A DNA stretch of 64,000 nt from contig MU001502.1 of the NCBI GenBank assembly GCA_010093485.1, positions 764,057 to 828,056 on the forward strand. Reading direction: 5' to 3'. The translations under genes were made by a program, and so were the position numbers. This DNA is from Karstenula rhodostoma CBS 690.94. Its lineage: Eukaryota; Ascomycota; Dothideomycetes; Pleosporales; Didymosphaeriaceae. Shown here in pieces: positions 1 through 11,505 of the stretch; the first letter of the stretch is position 1; the number at the start of each line of letters is the position of its first letter. Under the pieces are notes generated by a model that was not told where the DNA came from, did no database searches, and worked only from the letters and a program-made list of their open reading frames with translations.

Positions 1-2
1 CT

Positions 3-1494
3 ACAAATACAATTGATGTGGACCGATCACTTACCACGCAGGAAGAGGAGCGGTCAGAGCTGTCTTGTGATGACGATCATCCCGGCACAAGTCCGCTCAC
101 TGATAAGTCACACGATGCCGGTCGCGGTGAAGACAACATTTTCGCTTGTCCTTTCTTCAAAAACAACTCGCACCGGTGGAAGAACGTCCAGAGTTGCACG
201 CAGCCCTACACATTGTCTCGGCTGAAGTAAGTGTATCCGCTCCTGTATAGGAAACAATTGAACGCCTGCTTACTGAAAGTAGACAGCATCTGACTGGATC
301 AGGCAGGCCGCACACACTTCACGAATGCGCAACATGCTTGACATGTTTTGCGGACACACAGTCGCTACAAGCACACGAAAACGAAGCCGTCTGCAGCGAT
401 GTACCACAATACTACCCCGCAGAAGGCGTCGGGCGTAGACTATCTGAGCAGTTCGAGAAACAACCTCGAGGCCCCAGGCCGGCAACGTATCACAAAGATA
501 GAGTAATCGTGTGGGAGAAATGGTACTCTACTTTGTTTGGAACAGCGGAGCCAATTCCTTCATATAGTAGGTCGGTCACATCGAACCAAGGATTGCATCC
601 GTTGACTATTTAGCGCTCGAAGACGCAGATTTCGGCCGCAGTAGCGACCCAAGCCTTCAACACATGTATCGACAGCGATTGAGATTGACATTGTTACGAC
701 CTGTCCATATGAGTCACAAGATGAAAGCGCTCGACCGCCATTGGGAGAGCCAAAAAGAAGTGGAAATGCTAATCCTCAAACGCCTCATCGGCGAGGACGT
801 GATAGAACAAGTAGAGACCGCCCGTTGTCAGCTAAACTCGGCGAAAAGAAAGCCTAGTGGCTGTAAAGAGAGAGAACAAGCACAGGTTTCTCGTCGACGC
901 ACGTCCAGAACGAGCGCTATTCGCAACATTTCCAACAAGTCTTCTTTGAAGGAGCACCAACCAGGGCGACCAGAACATGCTTTGGAGAGGGATCGTGGTC
1001 TTGACGCTATGAACGACGAGTTGGAGGGCCCATCTATGTTAGATACCTCGTACCAACCTTTTCAGACCACAGAGCCATGGCCGCCTGCGACCTTGGCCAC
1101 ATTCCCTGCAAATGCACGCATCTCTGCATTTTCGATCACAGGCCATGATAATGGATCATGCGACCCCCACAACGACTCTCAATTATCGACATTCCCCTGT
1201 GGGGACTGGCCGATGCCAGAAGACAACTTCTTACCCACGAAGGCTAATGTATTTGATGGTCTACTGCCGTTTAATCCAAATCCCTCTAGCATTGGCACAC
1301 AACTGGCCGTTCAACTTGAAGGTGTCGCGGCCACAGAAATGGCTTCGGGGTTATGCTGGGATAAAAGACTATTATCTACAGCCGACCGATTAGCGCTTTT
1401 GCCATCATACTCTAACACACTATTCCCTTCAGCTGACCCTGGATCCTGGACCATGTCCGAAGGGTTCGACGGTGGCCCGTCAGGAGACTCTTAA
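3..1494 (+). CDS. Degenerate C2H2-type zinc-finger fungal protein, 5' partial
   Basis: I model three exons, 3-226, 283-566 and 614-1494, giving 462 residues with the N-terminus beyond the window edge. Intron 1 (227-282) is GTAAGT...TAG and intron 2 (567-613) is GTAGGT...TAG with TTGAC ten bases before the acceptor; both joins keep frame. The N-terminal half holds FACPFFKNN, a partial SRLKQHL helix, then a Cys-rich segment (CATCLTC, 14 residues later AHENEAVC) followed by WEKWYSTLF and IPSY. This order (ACPF-Y/F-K, S-R-L/V-K-x-H, C-x2-C...H...C, then a W-x3-Y-x2-LF block) is a pattern I recall from a large family of uncharacterised fungal C2H2-like proteins. The C-terminal ~290 residues are low-complexity, rich in Ser, Pro and Asp, with no domain I recognise. 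A nuclear, DNA-binding role is inference. No ATG lies in frame in the visible first exon. Confidence 0.7.
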
Positions 1495-2327
1495 TCTCTT
1501 GTACGGCTGGCTCTTCGTTTGGCCTCGGCATGTTTTATCTCTCGCAATTGAGCCCAACAGGAAAACAGCCAACACGCACGTCTAGGAGGTCCGGTCAAGC
1601 CTTCTCCGAGTTGTCCAGGGTTGTGGAGGTTAGGCTGAGGGTGCATCGAGACCCACAACTTCCCCACATAAGTCTTCTCCGCCTTTTTCGTCGGTCGCAT
1701 TCAAAGAGCTGAAATGCAACACCACAGACCAATGCGCTTGTCCTTACCGGATTGACCATGTCACACACGATATATCAAAAGCGCCAGCCTTTGAACGTGC
1801 AAGTATTCTGTACGCGCCTCGGTTCTTGGGGTTTGATCTGCATGCTGCATCGGGACCGCAATGCGTCATCTGCGGCGCCTTCTCGGAGGACTCGCATCAT
1901 TTAGTGCCGCATCCCATGCCTTCCCCGGACCTTCCAGTGCTGTTTTCCGATGGCCGTGCTCGCGCAGAGATGCGCCGGATATCCCAGTCAGGCAATCCGG
2001 GATAAGGTTTCACGTGCGACTTTTTTGGGGCAAATGAGCAGCTAGTATTGTTACTGCACCCCGCATAGCGGCTCAACCACCAAAAGTAAGGTCTAACGTC
2101 ATCGCTGGACATCCCAGCACAAAGGGTGGCTAGTCGATCGTTGTTGTTCGCGTCCCAGTAGCTTACCCGCGGTCGCCATCATGTAGGTTTGTTATAAATG
2201 CGCCGAGGTCCACTTCTCTGTCGACCTATCACTCTAGTCTTCGTGGATCCTCTGCTCCCAGGCGGCGCATCTTCACTGTATATTCATCGCCCGGGTGGAC
2301 GATTGTCCACAATCTAGAGTCAACAAC
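1495..2327. other. Intergenic region between the C2H2 gene and the sugar transporter
   Basis: No gene is supported here. Short open frames exist on both strands but none has a recognisable motif or a spliced partner. The right end must hold the promoter and leader of the downstream sugar transporter. Confidence 0.6.
2193..2198 (+). promoter_or_regulatory. Possible TATA box of the sugar transporter
   Basis: A TATAAA hexamer lies 130 bp upstream of the transporter ATG, in otherwise balanced-composition sequence. The position suits a fungal TATA box with a ~100 nt leader; this is a motif match only. Confidence 0.35.
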
Positions 2328-4315
2328 ATGAAGAAATTCTACGGGCTTACCGGCACAAAGCTCAACATTGCCATCGCAGTCATTGCAGGTACTGACTTTG
2401 CGCTATTCGGCTATGGTGCGTCGACAGGTGTGAACTGCAATCAAAAGTTAATGTGTCGTAGACCAAGGTGTGATGGGCGGTTTGCTCACCTTGGGGTCTT
2501 TTCTCAAGCACTGTGAGTATCATCGTGAGTGTGTGTTGGTTTCGCTGACATGTGCATTCAGTTCCAGAAATCGATACCGCCAAACCACCTCCCGGGACTA
2601 CTCAGAGTTACACTTCTACCATTCAGGGCATCACGGTCGGCGCATATACGCTCGGGTGCTTCTTTGGCGCCGTGGCTACGATATGGCTCGGTAATATGCT
2701 TGGACGCAAGCGCACCATCTTTTTCGGAAGCGCAATCATGGTCGTCGGGGCTGTATTACAAACTTCCTCGTACAGCCTGCCACAGCTCATTGTGGGCCGA
2801 TGGGTCACAGGATTTGGTAATGGCATGAACACATCAACGTACGCTCATTGCGCCACTGGTCCTGTTAGCGAAACTAACTGAATGATAGAGTACCGACTTG
2901 GCAAGCCGAGACCAGTAAATCTCATCGCCGAGGACAAATGGTTATGATCGAAGTATGCAAACGAGTTCCCAGCAGATATCGCAGCATTAATTGATTCGCA
3001 GGGTTCATTGATTGTGTTTGGCGTCATGCTCAGCTACTGGATCGACCTTGGATTCTCTTTCTTAGAACCAAGCACCATCTCCTGGCGGTTCCCTATCGCC
3101 TTCCAGATCATTCTCGCTCTGTTCATTCTGGCACTAATTCCTGGTTTACCCGAGTCGCCTCGTTGGCTGGTTCTCAAGGGTCGAGACGAAGATGCTTTGC
3201 AAGTGCTGTGCGCCCTCAGCGACCTGCCTCCGGAGGACAAGAAGATCCAGAGCGAATTCCGGGCCGTCAAGGACACTGTTTTCGAGATGCAGAAGGGCGG
3301 TTTCGGAGACTGTTTCAGGATGAACAACAATCGAAACTTCCATCGCACGGCTCTGGCTTATGTCAATCAAATGTTTCAGCAGATTTCGGGGGCAAGCCAC
3401 TCTGCAACGAACTGATCGCGTTATGACTGACTGGTTGCAGATTAACATTATCACGTACTACGCTGCGACCATATTCGAGCAAAACATTGGCCTGTCGCCC
3501 TTTCTGAGTCGTCTGTTAGCTGCGTGCAATGGTACTGAATACTGGATGGCGTCTTGGATTGCCATTTTCACCATTGAGAAGTTCGGTAGACGATCGTTGA
3601 TGATTTTCGTAAGCTGAGATATACACTACCTTGCCTTAACCCACACTGACGCTGTACCCGCGTCTTAGGGAGCAGCAGGCATGTCCGCTAGTATGTGTGT
3701 CCTGGCCGGCACCACCAGTAAAGTCAGCGATAGCATGGGTATTGCCGCCGTACGTATTGATTGCTAGCACCACCCCTCTTCCGCTAACAGCTCGTGAAGG
3801 CCGTGTTCCTTTTCGTTTTTAACTCCTTCTTCGCCGTCGGCTGGCTGGGAATGACATGGCTCTATCCTGCGGAAATAACCCCTCTGAGCATCCGTGCTCC
3901 AGCAAACGCTATTTCCACCACGGCAAATTGGATCTTCAACTTCATGGTAGTTATGGTCACGCCTCCCGCATTCGCAACCATTGGATACCAGACATATATC
4001 ATCTTCGCCGTCATCAATGCTTTCATAGTACCTTGCGTTTATTTCTTCTTCCCAGAGACTGCTTACCGTTCTTTGGAGGAGATGGACGAGATTTTCCACA
4101 AAACGACGAATCCATTCAACGTGGTCAAGATTGCGAAGCAGATGCCACATCGGTACGACAAGCACGGCGAGTTGCTTATCAGTTACGAGGAGACTGAGGA
4201 GGCGCAGATGTATGCTGAAAGAAGGAGAAGTAGCGTTGTGGCAGCGGAGGCAAGGAGGGTGAGTTCCGGGGCGGCTCGTGGGGAGAAGGAGGACGAGGTG
4301 GAACATAGAGAGTAA
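2328..4315 (+). CDS. MFS sugar/H+ symporter (sugar porter family)
   Basis: Eight exons give a 547-residue protein: 2328-2415, 2462-2512, 2562-2838, 2889-2952, 3002-3391, 3441-3608, 3669-3749 and 3791-4315. All joins keep frame. It is a plasma-membrane type sugar transporter with the family length and about 12 hydrophobic segments. Visible signatures are DQGVMGG after TM1, LGRKRT in the first cytoplasmic loop, PESPRWL at residues ~210-216, EKFGRRS in the second half, and PETAYRSLEEMDE at ~461-473, which matches the sugar-porter PET-x-G/R-R-x-LEE-x-D box. The start is the first ATG (MKKFYGL), just before TM1. Introns are 41-60 nt. Intron 5 (3392-3440) has no usable GT and is best read as GC-AG (GCAAGC...TTGCAG). 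The substrate cannot be told from sequence; fungal hexose, quinate and lactose carriers share these motifs. Confidence 0.9.
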
Positions 4316-4593
4316 GACAAGCGATTTGCGGGTGGCGGAAGACGACTATGAGAGGACTCTAAGACGGCCGAGATGTATCGATGACTGGTCCAAGAAGTTG
4401 GTAGTATAAACATGAAATCTATCTGAGTTTTCATGTCAGGATCCACCATGAATGCACATATTTTGCATATCATGACATTATCCTACTGTCACACGGGTGG
4501 ACCGCAGAACAGTATCTCAAGCAAAGCCAGTGGTGATTCCCTCCGGATTTACCTAGGTAACAAGCACGCAAGCAACATCAACGCATGTCTCAG

Positions 4594-5632
4594 TTATTTA
4601 AGTCGCTGAGCGTCTCGCTCCTGCTGCATCACCTCGAGCATGTTGTGTCCAGGAACCGGTACATCCGGACTAGCCCAACATTTGTCCGCCTCCTGGATGA
4701 AATGCTCTCCCTTGCCATGGGCAATGTCTTGGATCCACTGCTTCTCTCCCGACGACAGGGGATGATGTCTCCAAGGACATCTTATTCCCATTTCGCAAAT
4801 GTACGGAGTGCGAAAGGTGCAATAGCACAGGCCGAAGTCGTACTGCAGCACGGACCCGTAGGCGGACGGGTTGACCTTACCGTCGCCGTTGCGGAAGACT
4901 GGCAAGTGTCGGTTGTAGGACGTATTGCGGCGCTTCGCGGCGTGGTTGTCTGCTATGTAGTTGGTATAGGCGCGGAGAGGATATGCCGTCTCGGGGACGT
5001 CGGTGCTACTGATACGCCGCTCACGCACGAACACAGGCGTGAGTGAGCGTTGCCGCTGGGGATGTTGATACTCGATACGCGCCCTGCTGTTCTCATATTG
5101 ATCGTGCTCCTGGTGGACCGGGTGGGCCCGGGACTGGTCGCCGTTTCCGGAGCCACGGGGCGAGCGTGAGCGCCAGCGGGGGCTTGATGACCGTCTGCTG
5201 TGATGGCGTCCTTCAACGGCGTGACCAGCCGACGGCGATGGACGGGCGAGCCGCGAACCTCCACTTCCGAACGACTCTCGCAGAGACGCCCGGCTTCGGT
5301 TCCTCTGCGGGGAGCGCTCGCGGTACCGACCTCGCTCTCGCTCTCGCTCTGGCCTCGCGTCAGGGTAGTCAGGGTAGTCGGGGCAGTCGGGGCAGTCAGG
5401 ATAGTCGGGCAACGACGATGGCTCAGGGCAGGATGAGGCAGGACGGCGCTCGCATCGCTGGTAGGGACGGTGGGCGTGCTCATCTGCGGGCTCGTCAGTC
5501 TCTGCGCTCCCAGCTGGTTCCTCGGTGCTACTTACCAGCATCCGACTGCTGCGCTGCCTGTGGCGGCGGCCCGGACGGCGGCGGCGGCGGATTGAGGGGC
5601 CCGTAGCGCCCAAGCTGGCTCCAAGATTCCAT
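4594..5632 (-). CDS. Arg/Ser-rich protein with a single CCCH zinc finger
   Basis: Two exons on the minus strand, 5632-5536 and 5483-4594, give 328 residues. The intron (5535-5484, 52 nt) has GTAAGT, a CTGAC branch site and CAG, and puts a proline-rich N-terminus (MESWSQLGRYG...) in frame. A longer unspliced frame reaches 5910 but has no ATG before 5541, so I prefer the spliced model. Residues ~45-70 are a Pro-Asp-Tyr/Cys tandem repeat, followed by RERERGRYRERSP and SRSPRG stretches typical of RNA-processing proteins. Near the C-terminus C254-x7-C262-x5-C268-x3-H272 fits a CCCH finger, which commonly binds RNA. A function in mRNA metabolism is inference. It is transcribed towards the sugar transporter, with 278 bp between the two stop codons. 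Confidence 0.75.
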
Positions 5633-5937
5633 CGAGGGGTCGAGAGGTCGACTGCCGCAGGCACGCTGGGTGGTTTGGTCGAAGTGCGTGCGGTACTTGC
5701 TGCACGTAGAAGTGGTGGGCCGAAGTGCGAGCGTGTCGTACCTGCCGTGCGCAGAAGTGGTGGACCGAAGGGAAGGTGCGTTACGGAAAGAGAAAGAGCA
5801 CAGTGCCTGCCAAGAGCTCTCGCTTTCAACTGCGGTGAAGTGAACGTGCTGTCAGTCCGCGCGGTCAACGACTCACCACCCCGATCCTCACCAGTATCCA
5901 CATGTAGCAATTGCCGATGAAATCAAACAAAGAAGCT
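5633..5937. other. Short intergenic region, promoter side of the CCCH gene
   Basis: About 305 bp between the stop of the upstream minus-strand gene and the ATG of the CCCH gene. It contains two degenerate direct repeats of ~58 bp (around 5699-5770, both with AGAAGTGGTGG then ACCGAAG or GCCGAAG). No separate gene is supported. Confidence 0.5.
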
Positions 5938-7870
5938 TTATAGTGCCTGTTTCCATCTACAAAACGCTGCCCAAAATGCAACTCTGGCCTTCCATACATT
6001 TTCCCACTCAGACATCTGCCCTTGGACTGGGAATCCCGCGTACACCTGCTTCGGATGTAGCATGGCTAGAGGCCACAGGTCTCTTGGCCGTTGCACTAGG
6101 CCAGCAAGCTGTGGATACAGATCGTCAAATACCAGACGACCAAGAACCCTCATCTGGTTTTGATAACCCGGTGAGGTCGCATCGATAAGCTCTTGTCTGT
6201 ATGCGGCGGTATCAACGAGCTTGAGGTAACCTCCGTAATCTCCCGAGCACTTGATACTTCCGAGTTTGGGTTCTGGATTCATGTACGAATGGAAGCACTC
6301 CGAGTCCACGACCAAAAAATCCATCTTCCATACGCGCTTGCGTATATCCGTGGAAGAGCTGAACGCACGAAAATGACTACAATTTGGTCAGTCTGCTGCA
6401 AGCTTTGCACTTTATACGTGGGAAAACGCACCGTTTGGCGGCTTCGATATCGTCGTGCGGCAGGCCGCTATCTTTGCCATTAATCCATTGAATATCCATG
6501 TTGTGTTTGACCATGTCGAATCCTTCAATCCCTCCGCCAGATTTATGAAAGTCGGCATACAATCTGGACAGGAACATCTCCCACTCTTGGTGGCATGGCT
6601 TGCGTGTCAACATATACCCAACAAATCCCCATTTTTGATCTTGAGGTCCGCCATGGCTCAACGACCATTGTGTTCGAGATTGGATAATGGAGATCCAAGG
6701 CTCGCGCCATGGAGATTTGGGTTCACCACGTTGTAGAGACCGCACATGATCATGGTTTCTATCGCTTTCATCCAACATGGCGTAGAGCTTCTGGCGGTCT
6801 ACATACAATGCATTGGTGTCGTCGGCGTGTCGTGTAGCGATCGGCCAGGGCCTCTCTTGCTCAAGATCTTTTCGCGATTTCCATCGGGACGGAGGAATAA
6901 CGAGAGATCCCACAACTTTAGAGTCGGAAGGTGAAGAAGCAAACCCTGTATATCCATCCAATGACACCATGATGTAGGTGTCAGCTCGGTGTAACGCACG
7001 CTCGAGATCTGACCATACCTGGCCGCATCTCTTCGCCTCTGCGCGTGAGTTGAGGACCCCTTTCTCGTCTACAGTGGCATCGTATTCAGCTCTTGCTTTT
7101 GATATCGTCGATTTCACACTCGTTAGAAAAAAGGCATGTGTTCGAGCGACCATGGTGTTGAACAGGGATGTGATATACTCAAGCCAGAGCGCACCCATGT
7201 CGACCCTCTCTTGAATGTCCATCTCCTCTCTCCTGGCATTGATGGCAGAACCAAATGTTTCCACTACTTGTGCAGTGTGATTGAAACTGTTCTTCATCGG
7301 TACACGGACATCTGGATGTCCTAGCCACTCAAAAGTATGAATGATATCCAACAAGAATTCGAAAACACTCTTCCAGTTAGCCGTTTCATCAAGCTTCCTC
7401 GCTTTCCATTGGGAATCCGACATCGGCGTCATACCCTCCCAAAGCCGAGCTCGCATTATCGAGATCTTCCGCGGCACATCGGCGCAAAAACGAGCTGGAG
7501 TGTCTAGCAGACGCTCCTGCAGGCTGGACGAGGTGCGGTTCCACGGAGCTTTCGCCCATAGTACGTAAGGTGTGCTAAGCAGAGGTACCTCATCTTCGGT
7601 GATTAACTCAAGTAACGTCTCGCCACCACCAGGTAATCTGCCCTCGAAGCTGAAATCAAGGAAGAAGTAAAGCGTGCTCAAAGGAATGAAGCGCTCGGCT
7701 AGTCATGTAAGATTTAATTGGCACAGAAAATGTATCTCATTCGGGAGCTGCTTACTGACTTGGAGCTGGTTCACAGATTCGAGATCAAACCCCCTTGTTC
7801 TAGGTGAACGAGGCATGGCTAGCGCCGCTACACTGTCTAGAAGCCTTCCAAGATGCTCAGATGGATCCAT
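5938..7870 (-). CDS. Conserved fungal protein of unknown function
   Basis: Three exons, 7870-7756, 7698-6432 and 6376-5938, give 606 residues. Intron 1 is GTAAGC...TAG (57 nt) and intron 2 GTGCGT...TAG (55 nt); both restore a continuous frame. The ATG at 7870 is the first after an in-frame stop. The protein looks soluble and mixed alpha/beta, with no signal peptide and no clear transmembrane helix. Notable segments are WGFVGYMLTRKP, IEGFDMVKHNMDIQWINGK, DIEAAKRHFRAF, a DFLVVDSECFHSY stretch and a C-terminal tryptophan-rich tail. I recall similar WGFV-Y...D...W-L/I-x-G...DD-I-E arrangements in uncharacterised ascomycete proteins but cannot assign a named domain, catalytic residues or role. The continuous reading across three exons indicates an intact gene under coding constraint. 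Confidence 0.75.
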
Positions 7871-8039
7871 GATCACGCCGCAGACGCCCTTTGCGTTAAA
7901 AGATTGTGTGAAGCAGCGGCACGTTTAAATATAGTCGACGGAAGTTCTCGTGCCAGGCAACGACGCGAGTTAGCGCGTACCTAGTGCGTCAAACTAGCTC
8001 AATTTGATATTGTGGCGCCAGTAGCGCCAGTGCCTAATC

Positions 8040-9140
8040 CTGCCTCGCCGGATCTAATTCTATCTTGCCCACTATGCCATCAATCTCAGCCAACACCTCT
8101 GGTGTCAGCTTGTCCAAGACCTGCAATGCCTGGCAATTTTCCACCACTTGCTCTGGTCTCGAGGCACCCATGATGACGGATGAGACGTTTGGATTCTCTA
8201 AACACTACGCTAACGCGAGCTGGGATTGGGTGACGCCTAATTTATCGGCAATTGGCTTGCTCTCGTCAGCTTCACACCAGTTTGAGATGATGATACGATA
8301 TACCTTGAGCTTCCTAGAGCTGTCAATCATCTCCACCTAGCTGTCGTTTCTATATGAGTCCCTCATACTGTTTACAAATCGGTCTTGACCTTCGGCAAAC
8401 CGAGACCTAGTAGGAGGCTTCTTAGGGCTGTTATTGTATTTTCCGCTTAACATACTAAACTTGAGCGGCGAGAAAGTCGTTAAATCAATCCCGAAACGCG
8501 AGTACAGCCGCTGGAATTCTCCTTTGACTTTTTTTCTAGCAAGCAGGTTGTATTGCGGTTGCTTGATAACTGGTGGGATGAAGCCGAGTTGCTTCGCGAT
8601 CCTGCACGCCTCAGCGATTTCGTCCGCTGACTACTCGCTTGTTCCCTAGTATAAAGCCCATCCCTTGATCTCAATGACGTGGTTGAAAGCTCGCACTGTT
8701 TCCTCCATGGGCGTTAAGCGATCTGGTCTATGCGCATACACAATGTCCACATATTCAAGGTCGAGTCTCTTCAACGAGGCACGTAATCCCTCGACGATAT
8801 GCTTCCTTGACAGACCGTGGTTGTTGACAAGTACTTCGCCGTTGACGGCACCCTAATTTAATTCTGTGCTGACGACGATGTTACTGCGATTCTATCCATA
8901 TCTCTTGATTGCCTGGCCCATCACTATCTCTGATTTCCTAGCGGTATAATTTTCGGCTATATTAAAGAGGGTAATGCCGCAGTCATACGCCTGCTCCATG
9001 CAGGAAAACGTGAGCTCTTGCACTGGTATTAGCGCTAATACATGGAGTTTGTGATTGCACCTCCTTACCATTCTCGACGTGGCCACTAAAGCTAGGAGAA
9101 TTGTTAACAACGTACTAGTGGTCCGATTCGAAAGCACTCA
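8040..9140 (-). pseudogene. Aldo/keto reductase (potassium-channel beta-subunit type) pseudogene, RIP-mutated
   Basis: Reading the minus strand, the order of an AKR barrel protein is clear: [74 protein letters not shown] text, QPQYNLLARKK, FSPLKF and the C-terminal [19 protein letters not shown]. These match NADPH-dependent Kv-beta-like reductases. Six in-frame TAG stops interrupt it, at 8892-8894, 8853-8855, 8646-8648, 8631-8633, 8337-8339 and 8205-8207, and each falls where the family expects or tolerates Trp (TGG). That is a G-to-A change in TGG, i.e. CpA to TpA on the plus strand, the RIP signature. An intron-like GTAAGG...CCAG lies before VQELTF. No functional protein can be made. Confidence 0.85.
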
Positions 9141-9451
9141 CGTGAGCCAGCTACTAAGACTAAGGGCCGAAATATGTAAACCTGAGTTCCCTAGACGGCG
9201 GTACTACATGCCCGTCTTACGAGGTTCTACCTAAGCCATGTTGTGGATAGATGCTGTGGTAGATCTGTAGCGCACGCGAAGACTAAGCTTCGGCTTAAGG
9301 ACCTTCCTAGTTTGATCAAGTGTACCACAGGCGGACACGTGGCGGGGAAAGCATCATCGGACCCACTGCACCTGGTGAGATCGATTTCCCCGACATACAG
9401 CCGCCACTACGAAGATTTGCCGGCTTCAACATGGCCTCAACCGCCGGTGTT
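9141..9451. other. Intergenic region, no feature recognised
   Basis: About 310 bp between the AKR pseudogene 5' end and the stop codon of the Dal5-type permease. I see no motif, repeat or spliced coding segment that I can support. Confidence 0.5.
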
Positions 9452-11091
9452 TTATATCGCAAATCTGAAATCTAATCTCTTGTTACCGTCTCTCTCTCTC
9501 GCCTTGAGGTCTGACTGGTACAATGCCTTCTCCTCCGATGACATGACGCGCCACTTCTCATCTTTCTTCTTATTCAGGTACACTAGTACTTGCCGTTGAA
9601 CCACCATTGTGACAAGAGCCAAGGCACATATTACGACGCACACCTTGTTGCCCTGCTTGTAGTACGGTGCATCGTACTTGCGATAGATCTGAGATCCGAT
9701 CAAAGAGCCGATCTGCACAATGACGTTGTAAGTAGCAGCTGAGATGGCCCGCTTCTTCACATCAAACGTATTCTCTGAGATCCAGGACGAGATCAGGGGA
9801 TGGAAGTAGGGATATCCCGAGATGAGAGTGATCAGTGTAAAGCGAGACCATTCGCGGCCGCCATCCGGAAGAGTAATAAGAGCAACCAGCAATGGCATGA
9901 TCCAGAATTCACCAAAGATGATATGCAGGGTACGCTCGTTGAAGTAATCGCTGCTGTATGCCAGAGTCAACATGGTTATAATCTGAAGTACGGCCGATGG
10001 AATGGTAAGCATGTTGGAGTTGAACGTGGAGAAGCCCAGCCTTTTGAGGGTCAGGCTCAAATATCCAGTAACAGGTGTAGCTGGAATGTATGCAACCAGC
10101 CCAAGGAAGTAAAGTCCCCACATAGCAGGGTCGCTCCATGCCTCTTTGATATCTTTGAACGTAGCAGGCTCTTGAAGCGCTGTGAGACCTTTGGCTGGAT
10201 CATCGCGGAGGACGCGCTGCTTTCGTCAGTCCTGCTAAATCTCCGAAAGCAAAGTCGACTCACGTTAACCATAATCACTTCCTCGCGTTCGGTGTACCAC
10301 CCTCTACGGAAAAGGACTCCCTTGGTTCCCACGGGCGAGGAGGTTAGGTAGATGAAGGAAACAAGAGCGATAACAACCGTCAACAGCCCCTCAAGCAAGA
10401 AGAGCCAGAACCACCCAGGCTTTCTGTGTACACCGCGCATCTCCAATATACCAGCTGCCAACAACGCGGAGATGACACGCGCAATATTCAGTGTAGACCA
10501 GAAGGCTGCGAGACGGATGGCTAGCTCCTTGGACTTGTAGAAATATGTTGCGAACAGAATGACTCCGGGAATGAAGCCACCTTCACAAGCACCGATCAAC
10601 GCGCGGGTAACGTAGAACGAAGTACTATCGTGCATCCACGCTTGAGCCCAGGAAACCGTGCCCCAGGCGAACATCATCGTCGGCAAGATGTACTTGAATT
10701 CATAGCGCTTTGTGAGGAACTGTACGGGAAACTCGGTAGCGAGGAAGTATACGAGCTGGATAGTGGTTCCATTGTTGTAATCGTCGGTCGTTAGATTGAA
10801 GTCGTCCAACAGCTTGTCGGTGAGTGCGTTGCCCAGGTTGCCTCGATCAAGCTGCAGGCCAAACATCATGACGCAAAGCCACGAGAGGAGGAACAAATCA
10901 GTTTTGAACACGACGCGCCTTTCTTCTGCGTCTGTCCATGTGGCCGTCGGGTCGTATCGATGTCGGCCCTCGTATGTTTCGTGAGGCGGCGTAATATCGG
11001 CCAATTCGCCACGTCCGACCTTCGTTGGTGCTTTGAGCGAGGCAGCATCCTCGCTCACTCGTGTTGGGGCGATTTCGAGATCGTTGCCCAT
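9452..11091 (-). CDS. MFS permease, Dal5 (allantoate/anion:cation symporter) family
   Basis: Two exons, 11091-10264 and 10216-9452, give 530 residues; the 47 nt intron is GTGAGT...GCAG. The start MGNDLEIAPT is the first ATG in the frame. A hydrophilic N-terminus of ~70 residues precedes TM1. The loop after TM1 has LDRGNLGNA, the hallmark of the Dal5 family, followed by the FNLTTDDYNNG segment. Also visible are GACEGGFIPG in TM4, GWYTEREE in the central loop and about 12 hydrophobic segments. Relatives move allantoate, nicotinate, vitamins, dipeptides or sulfonates across the plasma membrane. The gene is divergent from a TauD-type dioxygenase, so a sulfonate-like substrate is a reasonable inference but is not shown by sequence alone. 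Confidence 0.9.
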
Positions 11092-11505
11092 CTTCCCAAG
11101 TCCCTGTTGCCATTGAGAACTAGAACATGCGTGTGGGCCTCCCGGTTCTATTAAACACAAGAAAATGAAAGGCGCAGTTGTGTTCGATGCACGCGTGCTC
11201 GACACTTGAGCAACTGGGGAAGTGAAGCCGCCGCAGCGATAGTTGAGTGGACACTGGCCGAGGTCATTCTTCTTTTCGGTGCATATCTCACTTCTTGAAG
11301 CCTCGGCCTAGCCATTTCGAGTAGAATGAGCGACTAACCAAGGAGGGCATCCAAAAGCGGATCAACTACCGATGACGTGCTCGGGTTGCACGTGGGCTAA
11401 CATCACGCGAACCCGAAAAACTGCAAGCCATAAAGACTGGTAGGGTTCCAGAATGGCCGCCAATAACATTCACTATTCGGTGTGTGGCGCAACGTGAAGG
11501 AATCC
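11092..11505. promoter_or_regulatory. Shared divergent promoter of the Dal5-type permease and TauD dioxygenase
   Basis: 414 bp separates the two divergent start codons, short enough for common regulators. I cannot name a binding site with confidence. Confidence 0.5.

Noticed and set aside
1500..2120. Open frames of 60-71 codons upstream of the sugar transporter
   Set aside because: Overlapping on both strands, most lack a conserved motif, and they lie in promoter territory.
4594..5910. Unspliced 438-codon reading of the CCCH gene
   Set aside because: It has no ATG before 5541, and the N-terminal part reads as low-complexity frame-shifted text. A 52 nt intron with donor, branch site and acceptor gives a better start.
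4585..5920. Several long plus-strand open frames opposite the CCCH gene
   Set aside because: They are antisense shadows in GC-rich coding DNA. Only the minus strand gives a CCCH finger, RS-rich text and a good spliced start.
8065..9599. Plus-strand frames across the aldo/keto reductase region and just beyond
   Set aside because: No motif on the plus strand; the minus strand carries clear AKR sequence. The frame 9243-9599 overlaps the end of the Dal5-type permease and has no support.
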